From positions 3,906,001 to 3,970,000 of the forward strand of contig NZ_CP178543.1 of assembly GCF_047276495.1 (NCBI RefSeq): a stretch of DNA of 64,000 nucleotides, written 5' to 3'. Positions 17,720 to 26,379 of the stretch are shown here, one piece after another. Positions within the stretch are counted from its first letter, which is position 1, and each line of letters begins with the position of its first letter. The translations under genes were made by a program, and so were the position numbers. The notes under the pieces are model-generated. The model worked only from the letters and a program-made list of their open reading frames with translations. It made no database searches and was not told the DNA's origin. Origin of the DNA: Capilliphycus salinus (lineage in GTDB: Bacteria; Cyanobacteriota; Cyanobacteriia; Cyanobacteriales; Microcoleaceae).

Positions 17720-18283
17720 CTATTTCACCTGAGCAGCCGTTTTTGTTGTACTGCTGCTACCATTGGTAGCACTCCCGTCGCTTCCTTGCAAGTGGGCTTC
17801 GAGGAACCACAGGCGCATATCGACGGTGCGGGAAATTTCGGTGTATAAATCTGCCGTATCTGCATCTCCCAACTCATCGGTTTTACCAATGGCTTCGCGA
17901 ACGTGTTTGGCGTAGATCGCAAACCGATCGGCCAAAGCGATCACGTGATCTTTTCCATCGACGATATCAAAGGGATATTCTGGCAAAATTGAATCGCTGG
18001 CCGCTACCCGGGCGGTTCCCATCGCAAACCCTCCCAGGGCGGTCACTCGTTCGGCCACCATATCAACATAGCCTTCGAGTTCACCGGCGATTTCATCGAA
18101 TAGGTTGTGCAGGGAATAAAAGTGGATTCCCTTAACGTTCCAGTGGGCTTGTTTGGTTTGAGTTTTTAGGTCTAATGTGGTTGCTAATGTCGCATTGAGA
18201 ATAGCGGCCACTTCTTGACGGGTTTCTTCGGAAAAATCAATCCGAGAAGGATACAGGCGGGTTTTCAGGTTGTTGTTACTCAT
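17720..18283 (-). CDS. dps: Dps family ferritin-like DNA-protecting protein
   Basis: 187 residues of the Dps four-helix bundle. Ferroxidase-site residues appear in KQAHWNVKGIHFYSLHNLFDEIAGE (split here as QAHWNVKG and LHNLFDEIAGE), where His, Asp and Glu bind iron across the dimer interface. TALGGFAMGT and a late MRLWFLEAHLQG are typical. A Ser/Thr-rich tail of about 20 residues follows. Dps dodecamers store iron and detoxify peroxide in the cytoplasm. Its neighbours, sulfiredoxin and the HTH-GrpE-like gene, suit an oxidative-stress block. Confidence 0.93.
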   Translation of the reverse strand: MSNNNLKTRLYPSRIDFSEETRQEVAAILNATLATTLDLKTQTKQAHWNVKGIHFYSLHNLFDEIAGELEGYVDMVAERVTALGGFAMGTARVAASDSILPEYPFDIVDGKDHVIALADRFAIYAKHVREAIGKTDELGDADTADLYTEISRTVDMRLWFLEAHLQGSDGSATNGSSSTTKTAAQVK

Positions 18284-18390
18284 CGATGTGTTCTCCTTTA
18301 AGGTTGATTGAATTGCCGATTCAGCAGACTTATAAATTTTTAGAATCTCTGACCGGATTTTACTCCTTTATGAACTGCCGTTAATCTATC

Positions 18391-18651
18391 TCAGGCTAGA
18401 TGCTTTTGTAGAACAGAACGGGGTGCTTTGCGGACTTTACAGCGAATGGTTTCATAACCCAAGTTTGTACAGGCTTCAAACCGATGACAGCCCGAAAATC
18501 CATAATATTGGCCGTCTACTTCTAAAACTTCTATGGGTTCTTGTAAACCAATTTCTTGAATGGATTCCATTAACGCCTTGACTTTGGCCTGATCCGTTGC
18601 CCGAGGCAGGGGACGCCGTATCTGTTTCAGGGGAATCTCCTGAACTTGCAT
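18391..18651 (-). CDS. srx: Sulfiredoxin
   Basis: 86 residues with the ParB/sulfiredoxin fold. The signature FSGCHRFEACTNLG contains the catalytic Cys (near residue 55) and the ATP-contacting His/Arg. It begins MQVQEIPLKQIRRPLPRATD, matching sulfiredoxin N-termini. The enzyme uses ATP to repair over-oxidised (sulfinic) 2-Cys peroxiredoxins. GGAGAA upstream of the ATG fits a ribosome-binding site. Located just upstream of dps on the same strand. Confidence 0.92.
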   Translation of the reverse strand: MQVQEIPLKQIRRPLPRATDQAKVKALMESIQEIGLQEPIEVLEVDGQYYGFSGCHRFEACTNLGYETIRCKVRKAPRSVLQKHLA

Positions 18652-18781
18652 GGAAATAATTTCTCCTTGATTGACCTTCTTCTTAAATCATACTCATAAC
18701 GAGTTCGTTTTAGCAACTCTCGTTAAGAAATTCTGATATCATTTCCCCAGGCCCAGGAGCCGGAGGACGGATGAGGGACCA

Positions 18782-19893
18782 CGCCAAAAACCCGGTTGGT
18801 TTGAGAAGACCCATCCGACCACTTCGGCGATCGCTTTTAGAAACGGGGTTTTTCAGAGTTTACTATTACGCCAAAAACTAGGTTGGTTTGAGAAGACACA
18901 TCCGACCACTTCGGCGAACGCTTTTAGAAACGGGGTTTTTCAGAGTTTACTATTACGCCAAAAACCCGGTTGGTTTGAGAAGACACATCCGACCACTTCG
19001 GCGAACGCTTTTAGAAACGGGGTTTTTCAGACTTTACTATTACGCCAAAAACCCGGTTGGTTTGAGAAGACACATCCGACCACTTCGGCGATCGCTTTTA
19101 GAAACGGGGTTTTTCAGAGTTTACTATTACGCCAAAAACCCGGTTGGTTTGAGAAGACACATCCGACCACTTCGGCGATCGCTTTTAGAAACGGGGTTTT
19201 TCAGACTTTACTATTACGCCAAAAACCCGGTTGGTTTGAGAAGACACATCCGACCGCTTCGGCGATCGCTTTTAGAAACGGGGTTTTTCAGACTTTACTA
19301 TTACGCCAAAAACCCGGTTTCTTTTAGAAGACCCATCCGACCACTTCGGCGATCGCTTTTAGAAACGGGGTTTTTCAGACTTTACTATTACGCCAAAAAC
19401 CCGGTTGGTTTGAGAAGACACATCCGACCACTTCGGCGATCGCTTTTAGAAACGGGGTTTTTCAGACTTTACTATTACGCCAAAAACCCGGTTGGTTTGA
19501 GAAGACACATCCGACCGCTTCGGCGATCGCTTTTAGAAACGGGGTTTTTCAGACTTTACTATTACGCCAAAAACCCGGTTGGTTTGACAAGACCCATCCG
19601 ACCGCTTCGGCGATCGCTTTTAGAAACGGGGTTTTTCAGACTTTACTATTACGCCAAAAACCCGGTTGGTTTGAGAAGACACATCCGACCGCTTCGGCGA
19701 TCGCTTTTAGAAACGGGGTTTTTCAGACTTTACTATTACGCCAAAAACCCGGTTGGTTTGAGAAGACACATCCGACCGCTTCGGCGATCGCTTTTAGAAA
19801 CGGGGTTTTTCAGACTTTACTATTACGCCAAAAACCCGGTTTCTTTGAGAAGACCCATCCGACCACTTCGGCGAACGCTCTTAGAAACCGGGT
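18782..19893. repeat. Tandem array of thirteen 87-bp units
   Basis: Units start at 18782 and every 87 bases to 19826; the last is shortened. Each holds AAAAACCCGGTT, a segment with CATCCGACC and CTTCGGCGATCGC (HIP1 in most units), TTTTAGAAACGGGGTTTTT and CAGACTTTACTATTACG. The first and third parts can pair, the same palindrome as at 12977 and 30607. Units differ at few positions (GAGTTT/GACTTT, GATCGC/GAACGC, CACTT/CGCTT). There are no spacers, so it is not CRISPR. One frame stays open across twelve units because 87 is divisible by three. Confidence 0.95.
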
Positions 19894-20209
19894 TTTTTAC
19901 CCTCTTCCCAAACCTTGATCTAAAATCCTCAACCTTTTAAGTCGATGGCAAGCGATACTATCCGAAAGAAAAGTTGTAGTCTATTGTCGGGTACCCAATG
20001 ACTCGCAGAAGACAGAAATATATAAATCACCTCTATTCCTGATCTGTTGCAGTCGGGGAACTATAGGGTGAGATATCTGATTTTCCGGATAGCTGTTGAG
20101 TCGAGTGTAGTATCCCTTGTTCTCTGACAGGGGGAACTCACGCAAAATTGAGTCAGAGATTTACCCGTATTACGGACAACCAATAAACAATCACCAGACA
20201 TTTGAGTCT

Positions 20210-21064
20210 ATGACAACGGATAAAAAAGCACAAAGAATTGCAGTATTTGACAGTGGTGTGGGAGGGTTAACCGTTTTAAGAGAGATATACCGACAACTCC
20301 CCAACGAATCGATCCTGTACTTTGGGGATACGGCCAGATTACCCTATGGAACGCGATCGCCAAGTGAGATTTTACAGTTTGTCCGTGAAATTATTCTCTG
20401 GGCGATCGATCAGGATGTGAAAATGATCGTGATGGCCTGTAATACCAGTTCCGCCCTAGCACTCGAAACGGTACAATCGGAATTTAACGTGCCGATTCTT
20501 GGGGTGATTTTGCCAGGGGCGAAGGCGGCAGTCCGTAAGGGTCGGCGGATAGGGGTGATTGCTACACCGGCTACAGTTACCAGTAATGCCTACCGTCAGG
20601 CGATTCAGGAAATGGATGCAACGGTTCAAGTCTGGCAGGTGAGTTGTCCCGAGTTTGTCCCTCTCATTGAACAAAATCGCATTCACGATCCTTATACTTA
20701 TCAGGTGGCGCAGGAGTATTTGGCTCCTTTGATCGATCAGCGCATTGATACTTTAATTTACGGGTGTACTCATTATCCTCATTTGGCGCCGGTTGTGCGA
20801 TCGATTCTTCCTCACAGTGTTCGTTTGGTTGATCCGGCTGTCTATCTGGTTAAGGCCATTACTCAAGAGTTGGAACTTTTGGGACTGCGAAACCCCCATC
20901 TTCCCAAACCGACTCGCTTTTGTGTGAGTGGTTGTCCCGAACAATTTGCCAGTTTATCGGTGCAGTGGTTGGGTTATACTCCCCTCGTTGAACCTACGGT
21001 TTTACCCACGATTGAAACTTCTGAAATTTCCCCTCTGTCTGTGAGAGAGGGATTAGGGGGTTAA
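20210..21064 (+). CDS. murI: Glutamate racemase
   Basis: 284 residues from the ATG at 20210, interconverting L- and D-glutamate for peptidoglycan. Family motifs: AVFDSGVGGLTVLRE, YFGDTARLPYGTRS, the first catalytic Cys in MACNTSSALA and the second in YGCTHYPHL. The TTG at 20117 would add 31 residues that do not match the family, so I chose the ATG. A short extension after the last helix ends the protein. Next gene is sds after a 1.16-kb gap. Confidence 0.95.
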   Translation: MTTDKKAQRIAVFDSGVGGLTVLREIYRQLPNESILYFGDTARLPYGTRSPSEILQFVREIILWAIDQDVKMIVMACNTSSALALETVQSEFNVPILGVILPGAKAAVRKGRRIGVIATPATVTSNAYRQAIQEMDATVQVWQVSCPEFVPLIEQNRIHDPYTYQVAQEYLAPLIDQRIDTLIYGCTHYPHLAPVVRSILPHSVRLVDPAVYLVKAITQELELLGLRNPHLPKPTRFCVSGCPEQFASLSVQWLGYTPLVEPTVLPTIETSEISPLSVREGLGG

Positions 21065-21275
21065 CGGTTTTTAGTCAATGGGTCTAGCTGTTAGGCCCAT
21101 TTCAGAGCCAATTTCAGTTTTAACCTTTTTCTGTTCGCGATCGCCTGTTTGATTGCCAGAAACAGAAATTAAAAGTCCTAAAATAGAATAATCCCACCCC
21201 CATCTGGGAATGGGACAATCTCCCACCTAAGTGAAATGCGACAACATTTTCAAATCTTATTTTCACAAATTTTCC

Positions 21276-21304
21276 TTGACACAGCATTTAAACTGTGGTA
21301 AACT
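21276..21304 (+). promoter_or_regulatory. Near-consensus sigma-70 promoter
   Basis: TTGACA at 21276-21281 and TAAACT at 21299-21304 are separated by exactly 17 bases. Transcription would start near 21311 and run rightwards, where no plus-strand gene begins for 900 bases. This suggests a non-coding RNA or a very long sds leader. Confidence 0.65.
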
Positions 21305-21354
21305 ATCAAAGCTTTCCTGGAAATTTGAACCTGTTGCCCTTAGTTTATTCTTTG

Positions 21355-21474
21355 CTAAGATCGAAAGCGAGAGATTTTAGCGGTACGCTTGGCAAGCATC
21401 AATAACAAATAAACGGTTAAAACGTAACCGGCGGCCAAAACGGGAATTATTAGTGGAGTATCTTGGTACATCAT
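21355..21474 (-). CDS. Candidate 39-residue single-span membrane protein
   Basis: A frame starting with two Met codons encodes MMYQDTPLIIPVLAAGYVL followed by TVYLLLMLAKR and a basic tail. The layout, one hydrophobic span followed by Lys/Arg residues, is like the tiny subunits of photosynthetic and NDH complexes, but I cannot match it to one. No good Shine-Dalgarno is present and it lies antisense to the strong promoter at 21276. Coding status is plausible, not proven. Confidence 0.4.
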   Translation of the reverse strand: MMYQDTPLIIPVLAAGYVLTVYLLLMLAKRTAKISRFRS

Positions 21475-22226
21475 AGTTGGTATAGCCAAACAAATAATAG
21501 GGAGGAGCATACAGAGGAGTTTAATACCAGCTACATCGGGCTAGCATACAGAGCCTTGGTCTAACTTTGATCACTCTACTTCAAACTCACTTCTGGGAAC
21601 TTCAGAACCCAGAAAACGTTGTCAGGACTTTACTCGAATTACAGACTGAACAACTGAAAAATTAGATTGTACTTTGCAACCTAAAGTTCAGCATCCGTCT
21701 ACCTACATATGGGGCTAGCCTGTTCGCTTTGGTGAGCTTTGAACATTTTGTCAATTTTCAGCAGAGATCCATTTGCCGACGGATCAACCCTGCAACGACA
21801 GGCAGCTAATACTTCAGTCGTTAGACCAATAGCCCTGAATGTGTAGAATTGTTTAAACTCTTACTCTATAAAATAACATAAAACGCACCATTGTGAGAGC
21901 CTGAAAGCGGATTTCCTTAATAATTTGATAGAATTCTCGCCGATCGGGGATTCGCGATCGCCAATCCCTTGACCGCCAACCCTTGGCCCACCGTTGGGTC
22001 TTGCTCCCGGTTGAGTTTTTGTGAGTGTTAAACCGGTCGGATTTGTCCCGGTGAAGAATTTTCGGCTTGGTTGTCTTTTGGGTCTGGTTGGCAGTTTAAC
22101 CGGTGCAAAGGGGGTGGTATTTTGAGGTTAAACCGAGTTTGACTTCCCTATCAAGGAGGGTGCCGCTTAAAATAAAACTATAATATGTAAAATTTTGTTA
22201 AACCCATTGCCAAAGTCGGCGAATCC

Positions 22227-23198
22227 ATGACCTCTAGCACTCTTTTATTTTCTCCGGTTGAAGCAGACCTACAACTGTTGACAGACAACCTCAAACAGTT
22301 AGTCGGCGCTCGTCACCCTATTCTATTTGCAGCAGCAGAGCATCTTTTCAGTGTTCAAGGGAAACGGGTGCGCCCGGCGATAGTTCTGCTGATTTCGCGC
22401 ACAACGATGCCCAACCAGGAGATTACTCCCAAGCATCGGCGGTTAGCAGAAATTACCGAAATGATTCATACAGCCAGTCTGGTCCACGACGATGTGGTGG
22501 ACGAGTCGGAACTCCGACGGGGAGCGCCCACCGTCCACAGTTTATTCAACAACCGCATCGCAGTCTTGGCGGGAGACTTTCTGTTTGCCCAATCTTCTTG
22601 GTATTTAGCCAACCTGGATAATTTGGAAGTGGTCAAACTGCTGTCAAAAGTGATTATGGATCTGGCTGAAGGCGAAATTCAGCAAGGACTCAACCGCTTT
22701 GACACCGGAATGTCCATTAACGCTTATCTCGAAAAAAGTTATTACAAAACCGCTTCTTTAGTGGCCAATAGTTCTAAAGCCGCAGGTTTATTGAGTGGCG
22801 TTTCGAGCGAATTAGCCGAAGATTTGTACAGTTACGGACGTCATCTCGGTTTGGCTTTTCAAATTGTCGATGATATTTTAGATTTCACCGGTTCAACCGA
22901 ATCTTTGGGAAAACCGGCCGCCTCCGATCTTCAAAGTGGGAACTTAACCGCTCCGACTTTGTTTGCTCTCGAAGAAAAACCTTACTTAGAAACGTTAATT
23001 GAACGGGAATTTGCTCAAGAAGGAGATTTAGAACAAGCGCTCGCTATCATTAAAGAAAGTTCGGGAATTGAGCGTTCAAGAGAACTGGCAAGCCATCATG
23101 CTAAACTGGCGGTCGAACATATTTCTAAATTTCCCGATTGTGATTCTCGCCAAGCTCTGATTGAATTAACCGATTATGTATTGAGTCGATTGTATTAG
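22227..23198 (+). CDS. sds: Solanesyl/polyprenyl diphosphate synthase
   Basis: A 323-residue trans-prenyltransferase. First Asp-rich motif: LVHDDVVDESELRRG near residue 91; second: FQIVDDILDFTG near residue 214; also GKRVRPA and the AGDFLFAQ helix. The residues before the first motif are small (Ala-Ser-Leu), typical of long-chain enzymes. It makes the all-trans side chain (C40-C45) of plastoquinone. Follows murI at a distance, as in other cyanobacteria. Confidence 0.92.
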   Translation: MTSSTLLFSPVEADLQLLTDNLKQLVGARHPILFAAAEHLFSVQGKRVRPAIVLLISRTTMPNQEITPKHRRLAEITEMIHTASLVHDDVVDESELRRGAPTVHSLFNNRIAVLAGDFLFAQSSWYLANLDNLEVVKLLSKVIMDLAEGEIQQGLNRFDTGMSINAYLEKSYYKTASLVANSSKAAGLLSGVSSELAEDLYSYGRHLGLAFQIVDDILDFTGSTESLGKPAASDLQSGNLTAPTLFALEEKPYLETLIEREFAQEGDLEQALAIIKESSGIERSRELASHHAKLAVEHISKFPDCDSRQALIELTDYVLSRLY

Positions 23199-23227
23199 GA
23201 ATTAGCGATTAAAGAAGGCAGGATTTT

Positions 23228-23296
23228 ATGACAGAAGAACAATTTCTCGGTCAATTTAGACCAATAGAAATTGAAGAATTGTCATCTAAAATCTAG
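23228..23296 (+). pseudogene. Possible 22-residue gene remnant
   Basis: A short frame MTEEQFLGQFRPIEIEELSS ends after 22 codons. It lies 29 bases after sds and looks like the truncated start of a small protein, but no family can be named. Confidence 0.25.
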
Positions 23297-23322
23297 AGAG
23301 AGAATGATCGAACTTCAGTTTT

Positions 23323-23410
23323 AGGTGTCAGTCGTTAGCTTTTTAAGACTATTGCTCGATTAATTGGGATAAATCGACTCAAAGCAATAAATTTCTAACA
23401 ACTGACACCT
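23323..23410. repeat. Inverted-repeat element (88 bp)
   Basis: AGGTGTCAGTCGTTAG at 23323-23338 and its near-perfect complement CTAACAACTGACACCT at 23395-23410 (one mismatch) flank 56 bases with further internal pairing around ATTGCT and AGCAAT. It lies between convergent genes and may be a MITE-like element also acting as a terminator. Confidence 0.65.
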
Positions 23411-23424
23411 CATCTGTAGGGGAA

Positions 23425-23907
23425 TTAAGCAAAATTTGGAGGAATATTGCGGGATTGAACCGCCCGATAGCGCTCCAAATAAACACGAATTAAATCTTGA
23501 ACCTCACTGCGCTTAACTTCAGTTCCTTGATCTAAATTCCCCGGAACTTCAAAAAAGATAATACTGTCAAGCGGTTGAATCGCCACCATTTGAAATAAAA
23601 TATGGGTGACGGCGATCGCAGTCGCCACCACATCGGGAGGTCGAGAAATCGGAGAACGATTAGAAGCATCTTCTAAAGTCGGATAAGCATAAATTACCCG
23701 CTTTTGTAAATTCGGCTGATCGAGATGACCTAAAGTCGTCAAAACCCAACTTTTATCAGTCCCCTGCAAAATATAGTAATGATCGCGCTGCAATTGTTCG
23801 GCGAGAACTTTCAACGCCGGGGCGATCGCCTGTATTACCCCTGGAGTCGTACCATCTTGAGGGGCATTATCAATTAAAATTTGAATTTGTTGATCTAAAT
23901 CCATCAT
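23425..23907 (-). CDS. Conserved hypothetical protein
   Basis: 160 residues, no signal peptide or membrane span. Contains LAEQLQRDHYYILQGTDKSW, VIYAYPTLEDA, and VAIQPLDSIIFFEVPGNLDQG, with a basic C-terminus. It appears to be a compact alpha/beta protein. I believe it is of a type limited to cyanobacteria but cannot assign a function. It faces the sds gene and is divergent from hetZ. Confidence 0.6.
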   Translation of the reverse strand: MMDLDQQIQILIDNAPQDGTTPGVIQAIAPALKVLAEQLQRDHYYILQGTDKSWVLTTLGHLDQPNLQKRVIYAYPTLEDASNRSPISRPPDVVATAIAVTHILFQMVAIQPLDSIIFFEVPGNLDQGTEVKRSEVQDLIRVYLERYRAVQSRNIPPNFA

Positions 23908-24086
23908 TTCAGCTAAAAAATTAGAGATCGGGGGTCAAAAAAGCGGTTTTCAACTCATAACTCATCGTAACAAGTGACCCGAACAATATTATTTTCTATC
24001 CCGCTCAACTGGTAAGAGTCTCCGGAAATCAATTGGTTTTGCTCGAAAGCTGGTGTTAGGGTCACTGTTATTTAAGTATTCAAAAT

Positions 24087-25247
24087 ATGGGGGAAATCTG
24101 CCAGAGCGAGACTATATATCAACGGCTGTTTAACGAACTGAAGCAGTCCACCCGTGCCTCTGAGCAGAATTGCCGGGATGTTGCCCAACGTTTAACCTCT
24201 GAAGCCATACGCATTTGCACCGAAAGCAGACGCATTCAGGCTTCTGGCGAGGTCGAAACCTGGGCGATGACACTAGCTCAACATCGCCTTCAGCAATGTC
24301 TGCACTATTACAGGTTGGGGTCAAGACAGGCCCCAGTGGAACTGCACAGCACCTTAAGTGCGATTGTCTACCGCTATATTACACCTCCCCAAGTCCAATC
24401 GAGTTATCAAGCGCGACTGGAATTAATTCGGGATTTCTTGCAAAGCTTCTATGTTGAAACCTTAAGTGCTTTTCGCAAAGAGGCCCAATTACCTGCAACC
24501 TATCGTCCTCAAACGATATTAGAATTAGCGGAATATCTAGCATTTACAGAACGCTACGGGAAAAGACGGATTCCATTATCTCGGGGTCGTAGTCAACAAC
24601 TGGTGATTTTACGCGCCCAGACCTTTTCTCAGCAGCAGCCGAAAGAAACTTTTGTCGATTTGGATCAAGCCGCAGAAGGATCATCTCAAGACTCGGATCA
24701 AACTTGGAATGACTCAGCAATGCAACAGGTGCGAAATGCGATGGCCTCCGAATCGACCGAACCGGAGTTAGACTCTCTACGCCAAACGGTGGTTGAAGAG
24801 TTAATGACTTACCTCGAAGAACACAATCAACAAGATTGTGCCGATTATTTTGCCTTGCGCTTGCAAGATTTACCAACTCGGGACATCGAAGAAATCTTGG
24901 GGTTAACCCCCCGTCAGCGGGACTACTTACAGCAACGATTCAAATATCATTTGCTGCGGTTCGCCTTCGGACATCGGTGGGAACTGGTCCACCAGTGGTT
25001 AGAAGCTGATTTAGAAAAAGATTTGGGATTAACCCCCCAACAATGGCAACTTTTTCAAGAGCAACTCAGCCCTGAGCAGTTACATCTGCTAAGGTTAAAA
25101 CAAGAGGGTTTATCGGAGCAAGAAATTGCCCAAACCCTTAACTGCAAGGTCACTCAAGTCCAAAAACGGTGGTTTAAAGTATTAGAGTTGTCTTGGGAGA
25201 TCAGAAATAGTTCAGTATCCGGAGCAGGGGCATCTAGCGATGAATAA
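24087..25247 (+). CDS. hetZ: HetZ-like regulator
   Basis: 386 residues, close to the roughly 400 of HetZ in Anabaena. Soluble, alpha-helical, with an HTH-like region near residues 255-285 (DLPTRDIEEILGLTPRQRDYL) and another near 335-360 (LSPEQLHLLRLKQEGLSEQE). In heterocyst formers HetZ is a DNA-binding regulator needed early in differentiation. The next gene overlaps by 8 bases and looks like PatU, and the hetZ-patU order is the known one. Identification rests on my memory of the family plus synteny. Confidence 0.7.
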   Translation: MGEICQSETIYQRLFNELKQSTRASEQNCRDVAQRLTSEAIRICTESRRIQASGEVETWAMTLAQHRLQQCLHYYRLGSRQAPVELHSTLSAIVYRYITPPQVQSSYQARLELIRDFLQSFYVETLSAFRKEAQLPATYRPQTILELAEYLAFTERYGKRRIPLSRGRSQQLVILRAQTFSQQQPKETFVDLDQAAEGSSQDSDQTWNDSAMQQVRNAMASESTEPELDSLRQTVVEELMTYLEEHNQQDCADYFALRLQDLPTRDIEEILGLTPRQRDYLQQRFKYHLLRFAFGHRWELVHQWLEADLEKDLGLTPQQWQLFQEQLSPEQLHLLRLKQEGLSEQEIAQTLNCKVTQVQKRWFKVLELSWEIRNSSVSGAGASSDE

Positions 25248-26241
25248 CGAAACATACCGAGATGATCGATCATTCGAGTGCCACTTTTTTGACTGGCTGA
25301 TGGAAAAGTCAGTCAAAAATCCTTCCTCTTTTGAGAATGAATCAGAAACGGTAGCGAATGTTAACGATCAATCCAGGGTGGAGCCAGAAGAATGGGAAGA
25401 ACTTGACCCATTAGACTCTGAAGAGATTTATGACTCCGACTACCCAAGTCAACCTTTTACATTGGGAGAGATACCAACCGTGAAAAGCAGGTTTGAAACG
25501 GTTTTGAAAAATCGGTTAAAAGCCGAAATGGAACGCAACCCCCCCCTATTCCCTTGGGAAACAAAAGCATCTGATTTCGCTAGTTATCCAGACGTAATCG
25601 AGGAACAGCGAGTTCCCTGGATCGCTCACAAGCAAAATCTGCGCTGGTCTGTTCCCATTCCCGATCCCGTTTTTGCTCAATTGCTGAGTCCCTGTCAAGA
25701 AGCGATTCAGTCTTCTTTGCGCGAAGGGGCCAAATTAGTTCAAGTGGTCGAGACTTTGTTTCCCGGTCAGGGCGAACCCCTCAACGAGTTGACCCATCGG
25801 GTGATGCTCGGTTGGGCCAGAAACCCCGGCGATGTGGCGCTTCCCGAATATGAAACCGCTACTCCCACTCAGCAGATGTTGATGACGCTTTTAGCGGCGC
25901 GAGAAATTATTCAGGCTTTGACTTTAACCTGCCATCTCAATCAACCTGCAATTAAGCAACAATGGCTCACCAGTGCGGGTGTACTGACCCTTGAGGCCGA
26001 ATATATTCAACAAGACGGTCAAAGTCCTTCTTTGAAAGTAACGGGTCATTTACCCGATGGCGGACATCTATGGCTGACCGGTTCGGAGGGAGAAGTTACA
26101 GCCCAACGCAGCGATCGCGGATATGTCCGACTGGAGTTAGTCGATCCGCAATGCGATCGCACCTACCGACTCAATGTTATCCTACACAACCAAGATCAGC
26201 ATCCCCTCAGTTTTGCGATTTGTCCGCAGTCCCTCCAATAA
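25240..26241 (+). CDS. patU: PatU-like protein
   Basis: 333 residues. An acidic, probably disordered N-terminus (residues 1-80, with EEWEELDPLDSEE) leads to PTVKSRFETVLKNRLKAE and NPPLFPWET, then a long C-terminal domain from residue 130 (RWSVPIPDPVFAQLLSPC, LTHRVMLGWARNPGD). It overlaps hetZ by 8 bases (GATGAATAA), so the two are translationally coupled. In Anabaena 7120 patU is split into patU5 and patU3; here it is one gene, as reported in other filamentous species. Biochemical role unknown. Confidence 0.65.
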   Translation: MNNETYRDDRSFECHFFDWLMEKSVKNPSSFENESETVANVNDQSRVEPEEWEELDPLDSEEIYDSDYPSQPFTLGEIPTVKSRFETVLKNRLKAEMERNPPLFPWETKASDFASYPDVIEEQRVPWIAHKQNLRWSVPIPDPVFAQLLSPCQEAIQSSLREGAKLVQVVETLFPGQGEPLNELTHRVMLGWARNPGDVALPEYETATPTQQMLMTLLAAREIIQALTLTCHLNQPAIKQQWLTSAGVLTLEAEYIQQDGQSPSLKVTGHLPDGGHLWLTGSEGEVTAQRSDRGYVRLELVDPQCDRTYRLNVILHNQDQHPLSFAICPQSLQ

Positions 26242-26379
26242 AATCTCCTCAATTGTGCCTTGTGACAGGACGCTCCCGGGTGTCTGATCGGTCGATCGCA
26301 GGTGTTGATGTAGCTTGGTGATGGCAGATGGGGTAAAGTGTTCATAGCACTTACAGATCATCCCTCCACCGACTCAGCC

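Larger units (their letters stand above)
21065..22226. other. 1.16-kb gap between murI and sds
   Basis: No long reading frame on either strand. It holds a near-consensus promoter at 21276-21304, a small minus-strand reading frame at 21355-21474, and a GC-rich leader with TATAAT at 22179-22184 close to sds. No tRNA, tmRNA or RNase P signature was found. The gap is long enough for a structured non-coding RNA. Confidence 0.6.

Noticed and set aside
18782..19893. Possible CRISPR array
   Set aside because: Units are contiguous 87-bp copies with no unique spacers.
18888..19940. 350-codon reading frame made of 29-residue repeats
   Set aside because: It is created by the 87-bp tandem array, whose unit is a hairpin element; no ribosome-binding site or recognisable domain. 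Kept only as a finding.
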